Assembly: GCA_016218685.1 (NCBI GenBank) | Contig: JACRDD010000039.1 | Location: forward strand, 1 to 51,617 | DNA from: Desulfobacterales bacterium | Lineage (GTDB): Bacteria; Desulfobacterota; Desulfobacteria; Desulfobacterales; Desulfosarcinaceae | Reading direction: 5' to 3' | DNA: 51,617 nucleotides | Shown here: one piece after another, positions 26,126 through 35,166 of the stretch | Numbering within the stretch: position 1 is the stretch's first letter | How the letters are laid out: each line of letters opens with the position of its first letter | Position numbers and translations under genes: made by a program | Notes under the pieces: model-generated | Databases searched by the model: none | Seen by the model: the letters and a program-made list of their open reading frames with translations, nothing else | What the model was told of the DNA's origin: nothing

Positions 26126-28273
26126 TTATCTTTTTGCTTTCATCTTCTTGACCAATACTTCCGCCAAATGCGCCACCTGCAACCCCAGCCCCTGCCGTTT
26201 CGCTCCCCCGCGCAGTTGCATGACGCAGCCGGGACACTCGGTCACCAGCAGGTCGGCGCCGGTGCGGCCGGCATCGGCCAGCTTCTTGGCGAGGATTTGG
26301 GCGGAGATCTCCGGGAACTTGGCCGAGTAGGTGCCGCCGAACCCGCAGCAGGTCTCCTCTTCGGCCGCCGGCGCAAAGCGGTATCCGGCGGCACGCACCA
26401 GCGCCTGGGGCGCGGCATGTACCCCCAGGCCCCGGCACAGGTGGCAGGGGGCATGATAGGTGACCGCGGCCGCGCCGGCCTGCACCGGAAATAAACGGCT
26501 ATCCAAACCCAGGATATCGTTGAGCAGCACGCTGAGCGGCTGCACCTTGTCGGCAAAGGTCTGGGCCCGGCTGCCCAGCATGCGCGGATAGGCATGCTTC
26601 AGGTGGGAAGCGCACGAAGCGCACAAGGTGACTACATAATCGTAGCGCTCCGGGGCCAGGGCCGCGACATTCTGGCAGGCCACCGAATGGGCCGCTTGCT
26701 TCTCGCCCATCATGGCCACGGGCAGTCCGCAGCACGATTGCCCCATGGGAAACGCCACGGCCACGCCGTGGGCCGCCAGCAGGCGCACCCCGGCGAGCAG
26801 TTGTTCCGGGTAGACGAAGTCCTGCACGCAACTGGCGAAGAGCGCCACTTTCATCCGCGGCTTGGGGACCACGGGCGCAATCTGCTCCCACTGATCCCGG
26901 AAGGCCTTTTCGGCGATGGCCGGCAATGCCCGGAAATTGTGCTGCCGGGAGAAGATATGGGGCAGATGGCGCAGATACTGCGTCTGGTCAGTGACCGGCT
27001 TCTGGGCGATCTGGGCCGAGCGCAGCAGGGTGTGAAAAAGGCGCCGGTTCTTGAGCACCAGCGAGAGCATCACGCTCTCGATGGGGTGGCCCTCTTCGTC
27101 CTGGATGCGGGCGTGGACCTCCTTGATCAGGCGCGGCAGATCGATGCCCGCGGCGCACACCGCCTTGCAGGCGCCGCAGTTGATGCAGTTTTGCACCAGG
27201 TGGCGCGCCTTTTCGCGGCCGTGGAAGAAGTAGGTGACGATCAGGCCGATGGCGCCGATGTAGATGTGGCCGTACTGGTGGCCGCCCACCATGCGGTAGA
27301 CCGGGCAGACGTTGGCGCAGGCCCCGCAGCGCACGCAGCGCAGCACCTGGGCGAAGATCGGGTCCCGGGCCAGGGCGCGCCGGCCGTTGTCCAGGAAGAC
27401 GATGTGCATCTGCTTGGCTGTGCCGCCTGGGCCGCCGTATTCCGCCGGGCCGCTGATCCAGGTGACGTAGGAGGTGATGGCCTGGCCGGTGGCGTTGCGC
27501 GGCAGCACCCGCAGGATCTGAAGCGCCGTGTGCAAGTCGGGCACCAGTTTGTCCAGGCCCACCAGGGCCACATGCACCCGGGGCAGGGTGGTGACCAGCC
27601 GGGCGTTGCCTTCATTGGTCACCAGGCCGATGGTGCCGGTCTCGGCGATGGCGAAGTTGGCGCCGCTGATGCCCATATCGGCTTCGGCGAACTTGCGGCG
27701 CAGCTCCCGGCGGGCCACCTTGACCAGGCGCTGGATCTCGGCATCCTGTTTTTGACCGGTCACCTGGCTGAAGAGCTCGGCCACCTGGAAGCGCGACAGG
27801 TGGATGGCCGGCATCACCATGTGGGACGGCCCCTCGTGGCGCAGTTGGATGATCCATTCGCCCAGGTCGGTCTCGGTGACGGTCAGCCCTTCGGCTTCCA
27901 GGTGGTGATTGAGCAGGGTCTCCTCGGCGGTCATGGATTTGGATTTGATGACCGTAGCCACCCGGTTCTCCCGGGCGATGGCGGCGATGATGCGGTTGGC
28001 CTCGTCCGCCGTGGCCGCCAGATGCACCCGGATGCCCAGGGCTTCGGCCTTGGCTTTGAATCGGGCGTAAAGGGCATCCAGGCCGGCGAGGGCCTGGTCC
28101 TTGGCCCCGGCCACGTCGGCCACCAGGCGGTCCACATCCAGGCCCGCAAAGGCGTTGGCCCGCGAGGCGCGGTAGGCCACGGCGAAGTTGTCCATGGCCT
28201 GGCGCAGGAAGTCGTTGGCCAGGGCCTGGTCCACTTCCCGGCGATAGTCTTTGAGGGTCTTGGCGGTCTGCAT
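26126..28273 (-). CDS. ldhH: L-lactate dehydrogenase large subunit LdhH (LutB-LutA fusion)
   Basis: This 715-aa protein combines a LUD domain (about 40-300; EETLLNHHLEAEGLTVTETDLGEWI), two ferredoxin-type 4Fe-4S sites (CVRCGACANVCPVYR and CINCGACKAVC), and a C-terminal pair of CCG domains (CCGLPVAMMG and CCGFGGTYSAKFPEI). In many bacteria these parts are two proteins, LutB and LutA. The fused form is typical of Desulfovibrio-type LdhH, a cytoplasmic or membrane-associated iron-sulfur protein that oxidises lactate to pyruvate. It overlaps ldhG by 1 bp and precedes the permease gene. Length agrees with known LdhH. Confidence 0.93.
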   Translation of the reverse strand: MQTAKTLKDYRREVDQALANDFLRQAMDNFAVAYRASRANAFAGLDVDRLVADVAGAKDQALAGLDALYARFKAKAEALGIRVHLAATADEANRIIAAIARENRVATVIKSKSMTAEETLLNHHLEAEGLTVTETDLGEWIIQLRHEGPSHMVMPAIHLSRFQVAELFSQVTGQKQDAEIQRLVKVARRELRRKFAEADMGISGANFAIAETGTIGLVTNEGNARLVTTLPRVHVALVGLDKLVPDLHTALQILRVLPRNATGQAITSYVTWISGPAEYGGPGGTAKQMHIVFLDNGRRALARDPIFAQVLRCVRCGACANVCPVYRMVGGHQYGHIYIGAIGLIVTYFFHGREKARHLVQNCINCGACKAVCAAGIDLPRLIKEVHARIQDEEGHPIESVMLSLVLKNRRLFHTLLRSAQIAQKPVTDQTQYLRHLPHIFSRQHNFRALPAIAEKAFRDQWEQIAPVVPKPRMKVALFASCVQDFVYPEQLLAGVRLLAAHGVAVAFPMGQSCCGLPVAMMGEKQAAHSVACQNVAALAPERYDYVVTLCASCASHLKHAYPRMLGSRAQTFADKVQPLSVLLNDILGLDSRLFPVQAGAAAVTYHAPCHLCRGLGVHAAPQALVRAAGYRFAPAAEEETCCGFGGTYSAKFPEISAQILAKKLADAGRTGADLLVTECPGCVMQLRGGAKRQGLGLQVAHLAEVLVKKMKAKR

Positions 28274-28920
28274 CAGCGATCCTCCAGCAGCAGGATGTGC
28301 AGCTCCAGCGGCCCGTGCACGCCGATGGCCAGCACCCGTTCGATATCGGCCGTGCGGCTGGCGCCGGTGATGAAGGCCAGGTAGTTGGCGGGGGTTTGCA
28401 TACGGGCCGTCAACTCGGGCTCCAGGTCATGGGCCGTTTCCCGCAGCCGGGAGAGGGGCAGGATGGCCACGTGAATTTCGCTGATCATGGTGGCCAGGCG
28501 CAGCGCCTCGCTGCTGGAATCGATCACCAGCGTGCCGGTTTCGGCGATGCCGTAATCGGCGATGGTCACGCCGATGTCGATGCCGGCCAGATGATCCCGC
28601 AAAGGCCCGTCGGCGAGGGTTATGCCACGAGGCCGGCACAGCTCCTCGAAGCGCGTCCAAAGCTCGGGCGGCAGGCCGGGTGCGGCCATGATCTTGGTTT
28701 GCTTGCGTTCGCACAGGGCGGCGGCCCCGGGGCTCAACGGCTCTGCGCACCCGGTCGCCAGCAGCTCGCAGGCCTCTTTGGTGTCGCACAGGCGCACGGT
28801 GTATGCCAGGGCCTCGTCCAGGGAGGCGACGTCGCGCACAATGGCCGAGACTTTCTCCGCGGCCCGGCGGAAGGTTTGCGCAGCCGCCGGATGCCGCCCG
28901 CGATCGGTTCCAGGGGGCAT
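28273..28920 (-). CDS. ldhG: L-lactate dehydrogenase small subunit LdhG (LutC-like LUD protein)
   Basis: This 215-aa LUD-domain protein (GVTIADYGIAETGTLVIDSSSEALRLATMISEIHVAI ... ITGASRTADIERVLAIGVHGPLEL) is a LutC/LdhG homologue that works with LdhH in lactate oxidation. The ATG at 28920 has GAGGTGAAAC in front. It is the first gene of the operon ldhG-ldhH-permease-SDR. The 151 bp upstream, before the end of the histidine kinase gene, would carry the promoter; none was placed confidently. Confidence 0.92.
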   Translation of the reverse strand: MPPGTDRGRHPAAAQTFRRAAEKVSAIVRDVASLDEALAYTVRLCDTKEACELLATGCAEPLSPGAAALCERKQTKIMAAPGLPPELWTRFEELCRPRGITLADGPLRDHLAGIDIGVTIADYGIAETGTLVIDSSSEALRLATMISEIHVAILPLSRLRETAHDLEPELTARMQTPANYLAFITGASRTADIERVLAIGVHGPLELHILLLEDR

Positions 28921-29071
28921 GTTTCACCTCTGTTTTCCCACTCTATGGCCATAGCACTCCCGGCGGCGATTGGCTATGGCAGAAAAGAGCACCGGCCGAA
29001 GATAAGCGCCGGCAGCGACAAGGGTCACAGGGGGGGCAGTGCCTGGTGTTCTGGGGATCGGGGCGGCATCG

Positions 29072-31018
29072 TCAGGTTGGCGCCGGCAAGGTGAAGCTGA
29101 ACTTGACCCACTGGTCGCCCGGGCACTCGGCGCGGATCTCCCCGCCGTGCTTGCGCACGATGTCGCGGGTGATGAACAGTCCCAGCCCGGTACCCTGGGC
29201 CAGCCCCTCGGCGCGCCGCAGGCGCACGAACTTGTCGAAGACCTGGGAGAGCTGTGCCTCGGAAAGATTTTCGCCCTGGTTCCACACCTCGAAGCGCAGC
29301 AGGGCGCCTTCGGCGGCAAAGACCAGGCGGATGGTGCCGCCGGGCCGGCCGTACTTGAGGGCATTGTCCAGCAGATTTTTATAGACGATTTGCAGCAAGT
29401 CGCGGTCGCCGGTGAGCGGCACCGATGGTGGCAGCTCGTTGCGCAGAAGGACCTGTTTGGCGGCCAGGGCTTCTGCGAAGTCCGCCAGCAAGGGCGTCAC
29501 CACATCCTTGATCATATCCAAGGGTCGGGGGTTGGGCGTGAGCTCGCCCTTTTCGATGCGCGACAGATCGAGGTATTTGCGGGTCATGCCCACGGCTTTT
29601 TCGATGCTCTGGGCGATGTTGGCCACCAGGTTGGCCTGGGCTCCGGTCAAGGGGCCGATGGCGGTCATGCCCAGGGCCTTGGCCGAAGTGTAGATCACCC
29701 CCAGGGTGTTCTTCAATTCGTGGGAGACGAAGCCCAGCATGTCGAGGTAGTTGCGGTTGACCACCTGCAACGAGCGGTTGGTCTGGTCCAGCTCGGCATT
29801 GGTGCTTTTGAGCCGCGCTTCGCGCTCCTGGAGCCGGCCGGCCATGAAGTTGAAGGCCTTGGTCAGGTCGCGCACCTCGTCATCGGTGGCCGGCTCGGGC
29901 ACCTGCATGTCCAGTCGGCCGCCGGCGATCTCGGCCGCGGCCTGGGCCAGGCGGCTGACCGATCCGGTGAGCCGGCGGCTGAAGAGAAACCCCAGGGCTA
30001 GCACGATGGCCACGGCGCCCAGCGAAAGCAATCCGTACAACGTCCATAAATCGCGCTTCAGGTCGTCGTACTGCCGGGCCAGCACGCCCACGTAGAGGAT
30101 GCCGATCACCCGGCCCTGGAGATCGTGGATCGGGTCGTAGGCGCTCAAGTACCAGTCGTTGACCACGAAGGCCCGGTCGTAATAGGGGCGGTTGTTCTCC
30201 AGCACCGTGTCATAGACCGTTTCGCTGACCCGCGTGCCGATGGCCCGGTTGCCACTGGCATTCTTGACATTGGTGGCCACGCGGCTGTCCCACTGGAAGA
30301 TCGTCACCGTGCCCGGCTGCCGGCCTTGGTAGAGCCGCTCCTCGAAGACGATGGCGTTGATCTTGTCGACCAGGGCATGGTTGCGGTTGAGCAATATGCC
30401 GGCATACAGCACGCCCTTGCGCGCGCCGGTCTCGTCTTCCACCGGCGTGGCGGCCACCAGGGCCATGCCGGCGGTCTCGGCCTCCTTGGCCCGGGGTTTG
30501 GCCCGCGCCGTGGGCTCGAAGACCATGAAGGCCTTTTCTTCCAGGTCGCCGCCTTCGGCTTGCAGACGGCCGGCTTCCAGCAGGGCGAACCCGCTCACGG
30601 TTTCACCCTTGAGCGCCCGACCCACCAGCGGGTCCTGGGCCAGGTAGTCGCCGGTGGCATAGGGCGAAAGGGTGCGCAGGATCACCCGCCCCTGGGGGTC
30701 GGTCAAGCCCAGAAAGTCGCAGCGCCCCTGGCGCCGGGCCAGTTCGAGCAGCGCGCGGATGGCCTGGTCCCCGGGCTGATGGAACGCCTCCTGGACACGC
30801 TTGCCGCCGCTCAAGGCCCCCAGAAACAGCTCCAGGCCGTCCAGTTCGCTCTGGACCACGCTCCAGGCCGAACGCAGGTCGAGGCTCACCCGGCGCTGGG
30901 CCTCGTTGACCGTGGAACGGTTGATCAGGTAAGCCCCCACGGCCGCGGCCAGCAGGCCGAAGAGGGCAATCACCAAAACGAAGTTCAGAAAGATCCGTTT
31001 GTAAAGTTGAATGCGCAT
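29072..31018 (-). CDS. cache-HAMP sensor histidine kinase
   Basis: This 648-aa membrane histidine kinase has a first helix at about 8-30, a large periplasmic cache-like sensor (about 31-325), a second helix (about 326-346), HAMP (about 347-400), a HisKA H-box FVSHELKN (His near 428), DNALKYG (N-box) and GTGLGLFITRDIVRKHGGEI (G-box). ATP binding and autophosphorylation residues are present. No response regulator gene is adjacent, so it is an orphan here. It lies upstream of ldhG on the same strand, so it may sense lactate or redox state, but this is only positional. Confidence 0.92.
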   Translation of the reverse strand: MRIQLYKRIFLNFVLVIALFGLLAAAVGAYLINRSTVNEAQRRVSLDLRSAWSVVQSELDGLELFLGALSGGKRVQEAFHQPGDQAIRALLELARRQGRCDFLGLTDPQGRVILRTLSPYATGDYLAQDPLVGRALKGETVSGFALLEAGRLQAEGGDLEEKAFMVFEPTARAKPRAKEAETAGMALVAATPVEDETGARKGVLYAGILLNRNHALVDKINAIVFEERLYQGRQPGTVTIFQWDSRVATNVKNASGNRAIGTRVSETVYDTVLENNRPYYDRAFVVNDWYLSAYDPIHDLQGRVIGILYVGVLARQYDDLKRDLWTLYGLLSLGAVAIVLALGFLFSRRLTGSVSRLAQAAAEIAGGRLDMQVPEPATDDEVRDLTKAFNFMAGRLQEREARLKSTNAELDQTNRSLQVVNRNYLDMLGFVSHELKNTLGVIYTSAKALGMTAIGPLTGAQANLVANIAQSIEKAVGMTRKYLDLSRIEKGELTPNPRPLDMIKDVVTPLLADFAEALAAKQVLLRNELPPSVPLTGDRDLLQIVYKNLLDNALKYGRPGGTIRLVFAAEGALLRFEVWNQGENLSEAQLSQVFDKFVRLRRAEGLAQGTGLGLFITRDIVRKHGGEIRAECPGDQWVKFSFTLPAPT

Positions 31019-31229
31019 GGCGGCACCTCGGGTTCAGAGATTGAAGCGGATGCAAAAATCGGGCAAGGATGCCGGCGCGTGTGGATGCAAGCCGGCAGCG
31101 CCTCCGGACGGGGCAGGAACCAGGGTCGCCCCTCGGGTGCCACGGTTTGGTGACCGTCGCGTTAACGGGTTGTAAAAGCGATTGACACCTGTGGGGATGG
31201 TTGGGTTCCGGTTTCCACGGAATGAATAA

Positions 31230-31259
31230 TTGACAGATATTTCGGGGTGCGGCTAACCT
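31230..31259 (+). promoter_or_regulatory. weak candidate promoter of the GNAT gene
   Basis: TTGACA (31230-31235) is followed after 18 bp by TAACCT. The rest of the 306-bp gap between the histidine kinase and the GNAT gene contains nothing else I could identify. Confidence 0.25.
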
Positions 31260-31324
31260 GAGTACAGTCTCGATAACCACGTCACCCTCAAAATCGTGGG
31301 TTTCTCCACGGGGTCTTAACTGCC

Positions 31325-31810
31325 ATGAACCTCCATCTTGGGTATCTTCCTGGCTGCATCGGTCGCGTCGCCGAGTTGCACGCAACATATTACGCGAGGG
31401 CTGTTGGCTTTGGTGTGTCGTTCGAGGCCAAAGTCGCCACCGAGCTGGCCGAGTTCTGCCTGCGCTATACGCCCGGCCGTGACGGCATCTGGCTTGCCAA
31501 TGAGCATGGCCTTATCCACGGCGCCATCGTCATCGATGGAGCTCACTATCAGGCCTCCGGCGCTCACTTGCGCTGGTTCATCATATCGGACGAAGCGCGC
31601 GGCAAAGGTCTAGGCTCCCTGTTGCTGGGTGCCGCAATGTCCTTCTGCCAGGCCCGCGGCTATCGCAAAGTTTATCTCTGGACCTTTGACGAGCTGCATG
31701 CAGCGCGCCACTTGTACGAGAAGCACGGCTTCAAGCTGGTGCGCACGCAGCGCGGCGCCCAGTGGGGCAAGGAAGTCAATGAACAACTCTTCGCCCTCGG
31801 CAACGGCTGA
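31325..31810 (+). CDS. GNAT family N-acetyltransferase
   Basis: This 161-aa acetyl-CoA-dependent acetyltransferase contains the strongly conserved opening LGYLPGCIGRVAELHATYY and the acetyl-CoA-binding block DEARGKGLGSLLLGAAM. The C-terminal motif YEKHGF is typical of GNAT. The opening matches the acetyltransferase half of MarR-GNAT fusion proteins, but no MarR part is present here. The ATG is at 31325 with only a weak ribosome-binding site. The acceptor substrate is unknown. Confidence 0.9.
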   Translation: MNLHLGYLPGCIGRVAELHATYYARAVGFGVSFEAKVATELAEFCLRYTPGRDGIWLANEHGLIHGAIVIDGAHYQASGAHLRWFIISDEARGKGLGSLLLGAAMSFCQARGYRKVYLWTFDELHAARHLYEKHGFKLVRTQRGAQWGKEVNEQLFALGNG

Positions 31811-31885
31811 CCCTCGCATGGGGAGCGCCGATGCATCACACGGTAACCGGCAATAAAATGTCATACCACATTTAAGGAGGGTCCC

Positions 31886-32194
31886 ATGAAGCCAACGGTA
31901 GCTATCTTCGGAATTGTTCGATTTCCTCCCGGGAAGATGGCCGAAGTACTCCCCCATCTGCGTGCTTTGGTTGCAGCCACTTACAAGCACGATGGCTGTA
32001 TTGCCTATGATGTCGCCGAAGATCCCTTCGATCCGGGTCTTTTGCGGTTCTCGGAACTGTGGCCTGACCAGGCAAGTCTGGATCGGCATCTCCAGGCGCC
32101 CCACATCCAACCCTGGCGGGACGCGGCGCGCAAGTGCGGGATGTTGGAAAGAAAGTTCACTGCCTACGAAATTGCAGGATCGAGAGCGGTTTGA
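31886..32194 (+). CDS. ABM-domain (putative quinol) monooxygenase
   Basis: This 102-aa dimeric alpha/beta-barrel protein has the order MKPTVAIFGIVRFPPGK ... HDGCIAYDVAEDP ... LLRFSELWPDQASLDRHLQAPH. This is the antibiotic-biosynthesis-monooxygenase fold (YgiN-like), associated with quinol oxidation or stress. AAGGAGGG precedes the ATG. Function cannot be narrowed further. Confidence 0.9.
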   Translation: MKPTVAIFGIVRFPPGKMAEVLPHLRALVAATYKHDGCIAYDVAEDPFDPGLLRFSELWPDQASLDRHLQAPHIQPWRDAARKCGMLERKFTAYEIAGSRAV

Positions 32195-32322
32195 ATTCCG
32201 GCAATATTGCGCAAGAGGCGTTCAGTCCTGAGAATCCATTCACGCTTTCCCAGCCAATCATGGTAGATCAAAGCCAAACCGCCGCATGCCGGCGGAGGCC
32301 ATGAGAGGATACAGGTGTTCCC

Positions 32323-33081
32323 ATGAAGGCGAGAATCAAACTCGGCACCGCGCAGACGCCGGATGGCGGCGAATTGGCGCTGTGTCAGCATGACCGGGAT
32401 TTTTACATCACCATCAACGGCCATGACCTGATGCACAGCCGCCAATTTGAATCCGAGCTGGAACTGGCGCGGTTGGGTTGCAGGCACCTGGCCGCCAGCG
32501 CGGCGCCCCGCGTGCTGATCGGCGGCTTGGGGATGGGCTATACCTTGCGCCAGGCCCTCGACCTGCTGGGGCCGGACGCCCGGGTGGTGGTGGGGGAATT
32601 GGTGGGGGCGGTGGTGGAGTGGAACCGCGAGTTCCTGGGGGCGCTCAACGGCCGGCCCTTGGAAGACCCGCGCGTCGAAATCCAGTTGGGGGATGTGGTC
32701 GCGCTGATCTCCAATTCCGCGGGGCGCTTTAATGCCATCCTGCTCGACATCGACAACGGTCCCGACCCGCTGACGGATGCCGGCAACCGGCGCCTGTACG
32801 GCTCGGAAGGCCTGCACGCCTGCCGCCGCGCGCTGGCTAAAAACGGATGCCTGGCGGTGTGGTCGGTGGCGCCCAACCGCAAGTTCGAGCATCTATTGAT
32901 GCGCTGCGGCTTTCAGGTGCGCCGCTTTCGGGTGGCGGCCGGCAAGGGCAGTAAATCCCAGTCGCGGTTTATCTGGGTGGCTTCGGAGGACAAGTCCGTC
33001 CTGCCTCCCGGCGGCGGCGAGCCGCGCCTGCCGGAGAAGAAAGCGCCGGATCGATATCGCCGGGGGCCGCGAAGGCGATAG
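32323..33081 (+). CDS. spermidine-synthase-like class I SAM-fold protein
   Basis: This 252-aa protein has a Rossmann-like nucleotide fold with VLIGGLGMGYTLRQAL, VVVGELVGAVVEWNREFL and NAILLDIDNGPDPLTDAGN. It resembles the spermine/spermidine synthase family, and the Asp in ILLDIDNG fits the catalytic region. The N-terminal tetramerisation domain of true spermidine synthases is short or absent, so either aminopropyl transfer or methyl transfer is possible. The last 30 residues are basic and low complexity. Confidence 0.85.
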   Translation: MKARIKLGTAQTPDGGELALCQHDRDFYITINGHDLMHSRQFESELELARLGCRHLAASAAPRVLIGGLGMGYTLRQALDLLGPDARVVVGELVGAVVEWNREFLGALNGRPLEDPRVEIQLGDVVALISNSAGRFNAILLDIDNGPDPLTDAGNRRLYGSEGLHACRRALAKNGCLAVWSVAPNRKFEHLLMRCGFQVRRFRVAAGKGSKSQSRFIWVASEDKSVLPPGGGEPRLPEKKAPDRYRRGPRRR

Positions 33082-33099
33082 CACAGAAAAGGTATCGAA

Positions 33100-33561
33100 T
33101 TGCTGCACATTTTTGTAGATGCCGATGCGTGCCCGGTCAAACCCGAAGTCTACCGCGTCGCCGGCCGGCATCGTCTGGCCGTCACGCTGGTGGCCAACAC
33201 CTGGATGCGTGTGCCCGCGGAGCCCTCGATTAAACTCGAGGTCGTCAAAGACGGCTTCGACGCGGCCGATGACTGGATCGTCGCCCAAGTGCAAGCCGGC
33301 GACATCGTGGTCACGGCCGATATTCTTCTGGCCGGCCGCTGTTTAAATAAAGGCGCGCGGGCCATTGCACCCACCGGCAAGTCGTTCACCGAGGACAATA
33401 TCGGCACGGCCGTGGCCGGCAGGGAGCTGATGGCCGAGCTGCGCAATGCAGGCGCAATCTCGGGCGGACCGCCGCCCCTGACCCAGCGCGACCGTTCCCG
33501 TTTTCTGGAGCGGCTCGACAACCTGATTCAAGCCATCCGTTTACAATCCGCCGCCTCCTAA
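33100..33561 (+). CDS. DUF188 (YaiI/YqxD family) protein
   Basis: This 153-aa PIN-like protein begins LHIFVDADACPVKPEVYRVA and has the conserved ADILLAGRCLNKGARAIAPTGK and GGPPPLTQRDRSRFLE blocks. The family is uncharacterised, but its Asp-rich fold suggests a nuclease. Family N-termini align with a TTG start at 33100, for which AAAAGG is upstream. It ends 4 bp inside the convergent acetoacetate-decarboxylase-like gene. Confidence 0.93.
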   Translation: MLHIFVDADACPVKPEVYRVAGRHRLAVTLVANTWMRVPAEPSIKLEVVKDGFDAADDWIVAQVQAGDIVVTADILLAGRCLNKGARAIAPTGKSFTEDNIGTAVAGRELMAELRNAGAISGGPPPLTQRDRSRFLERLDNLIQAIRLQSAAS

Positions 33562-34412
33562 TTTGCCAGGCGCGGCCGCGATTCGGTATAAAAGGTCTGA
33601 TGGATGCCCACCCGCGGTTCCCCTAAATAGCCCTCGTAGGGGCGCACATTGCTTTCAAGTACTTCCCCGGAAGGCAGTATGGCCGAGCGCTCGCTGTAGT
33701 ACATGGACATGAAGGGCTTGTCGGAGATGCCCAGGGCGCGCACCGAGTCGGCCATGGGATGGTTGCCCCAGGTGACATGGGAGCCCCAGGGCAGGAACGA
33801 CACTCGCTTGAGGCCCAAGACCCGGATCACGGTCTTGATAAGCCGCTCCTGTTTGACCGAATAGGTGATCATCGGTTTGCGGTCGGTGGTGCGGAAGCCT
33901 CGTTTGCGCACATGCAGGTCGAGAATGGGAGTGTTCTTCTCGGACATGGAACATTGGAAGTATTCCGGGGTCACCGTGAAGATCATGTCGGCCACGAACT
34001 TGGTGTAACCCCATTGGCCGCGGCCGGCGTCGCGGGCCACCACCTTGGTCACGGGCAGGTGCTGCACCAGCAGGCCGAAGCGCGGATACCAGCCCTCCAT
34101 CAGCAACGGCAGAAGGCTGGCCATCCGGGTGCCTTTGCCTTTGTACACCACCGGAATGACCACCGGCACTTCGCCGTAGGGGCCGATGGTGGTGTCGATG
34201 TAGTTGAAGGCGGCCACGGCCACGATGGCCTTGCCGTTGGGCAGCATGAGCGGCACCAGGTTGTCCGACGGCATGCTGGCCTTGACCTTGGCGTAGTCGG
34301 CCGTGAAGTACAATCCGAAGAAATCGTCCCGAAAGTAGAGAATGGGCAGATCGAAGGTCGCTTGCCCGTAGGTGACATTCTGGCCGGGCCGTGTGTTTTC
34401 GAAAAAAGCCAT
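33558..34412 (-). CDS. acetoacetate decarboxylase (ADC) family protein
   Basis: This 284-aa protein is of the ADC fold: FFGLYFTADYAKVKASMP, ALV-like NYIDTTIGPYGEV, and YPRFGLLVQHLPVTKVVARDAGRGQWGYTKFVADM. Members decarboxylate acetoacetate through a Lys Schiff base or act on related acids; here a Lys in WGYTKF is a candidate. I placed the start at 34412 because GGAGGA precedes it and family N-termini begin here. The upstream promoter contains a TetR-type dyad (34587-34602). Confidence 0.85.
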   Translation of the reverse strand: MAFFENTRPGQNVTYGQATFDLPILYFRDDFFGLYFTADYAKVKASMPSDNLVPLMLPNGKAIVAVAAFNYIDTTIGPYGEVPVVIPVVYKGKGTRMASLLPLLMEGWYPRFGLLVQHLPVTKVVARDAGRGQWGYTKFVADMIFTVTPEYFQCSMSEKNTPILDLHVRKRGFRTTDRKPMITYSVKQERLIKTVIRVLGLKRVSFLPWGSHVTWGNHPMADSVRALGISDKPFMSMYYSERSAILPSGEVLESNVRPYEGYLGEPRVGIHQTFYTESRPRLAN

Positions 34413-34586
34413 CCGTTCTTCCTCCGAATGAGTTGCATGATGAGCCGTTGGTGTCGGCGGGCTTGGCTGGGCACATATAGCCCCCTTCAGTTCAGGTCGT
34501 GACGCATTGCCGGTCGAATAGAAAGGAACCAGGGGCCTGTCCGGCATGAACCTCCTTGGTGGAAAAAGGCAAGGAGGGTACGCACA

Positions 34587-34630
34587 AACTGACGTATCAG
34601 TTCACTATGGCATGCCCGATCCGATGTCAA
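34587..34630 (-). promoter_or_regulatory. putative promoter and TetR-type dyad of the ADC-family gene
   Basis: On the minus strand TTGACA (34630-34625) is followed after 17 bp by TAGTGA, and immediately downstream lies AACTGA-N4-TCAGTT (34602-34587), a 6-bp-arm dyad. Its position just past the -10 fits a repressor site. The cognate regulator is not obvious. Confidence 0.5.
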
Positions 34631-34703
34631 TATAAAACAAGGCGCTCTTGGCGTGCAAGCGGGACGCGTTGGATCGGCGTCCATTCCGCGTTTGTGACCG
34701 TGA

Positions 34704-35021
34704 CTCGAACGCCGGGGCAGGACCTGGTATGGCAGAAAGAAAACGGCGGCGATCCGTCAGGGCAAGGCGCTCCAGGAGTATTTGGGCGCTTTCAACGACC
34801 GGTTGGTCCAGCCGCGATTTCTCTTCGACCGTTTGAAGCGCATTCCAGACCTCCGCGGCCCCCAGCGCATGACCCTGGCGGCCGCCGTCGGTGCCCTGAT
34901 CGGCATTCTTTTCATGGAAAAGGAGCACTATCGCAAAGGCTTCCAGGAAGTGTTCGCCCGCTTCAGCGATCCGGACCAGGTTCGACGGGTCCGGAAGCTT
35001 TTCTCTGCATCCGGGGATTGA
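34704..35021 (+). pseudogene. decayed gene fragment (unknown family)
   Basis: A frame open from 34704 and ending at 35021 reads as natural protein (GKALQEYLGAFNDRLVQPRF, MTLAAAVGALIGILFMEKEH, GFQEVFARFSDPDQVRRVRK). It has no good start: only TTG at 34782 or ATG at 34869, neither with a clear ribosome-binding site, and a stop lies just upstream at 34701. I read it as the 3' part of a gene that has lost its beginning, though a short genuine gene is not excluded. The rest of 34413-35166 holds the dyad above and nothing else recognised. Confidence 0.4.
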
Positions 35022-35166
35022 GTCAGCCGCCGCCACCGATTACCAACGATGCACGGCGGCGTGCCTGAAATAGAAATCCCTGTTTTGTAACTGCTCGGGC
35101 AGCTATTCACAAAAGCGGCCGGGGAGGGCGCGGCGAAGGGGCGAACACACGGTTCGCCCCTGCCAA

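Noticed and set aside
26594..28384. 596-codon plus-strand frame opposite ldhH
   Set aside because: His/Gln/Gly-rich antisense frame with no ribosome-binding site or domain; ldhH is well supported.
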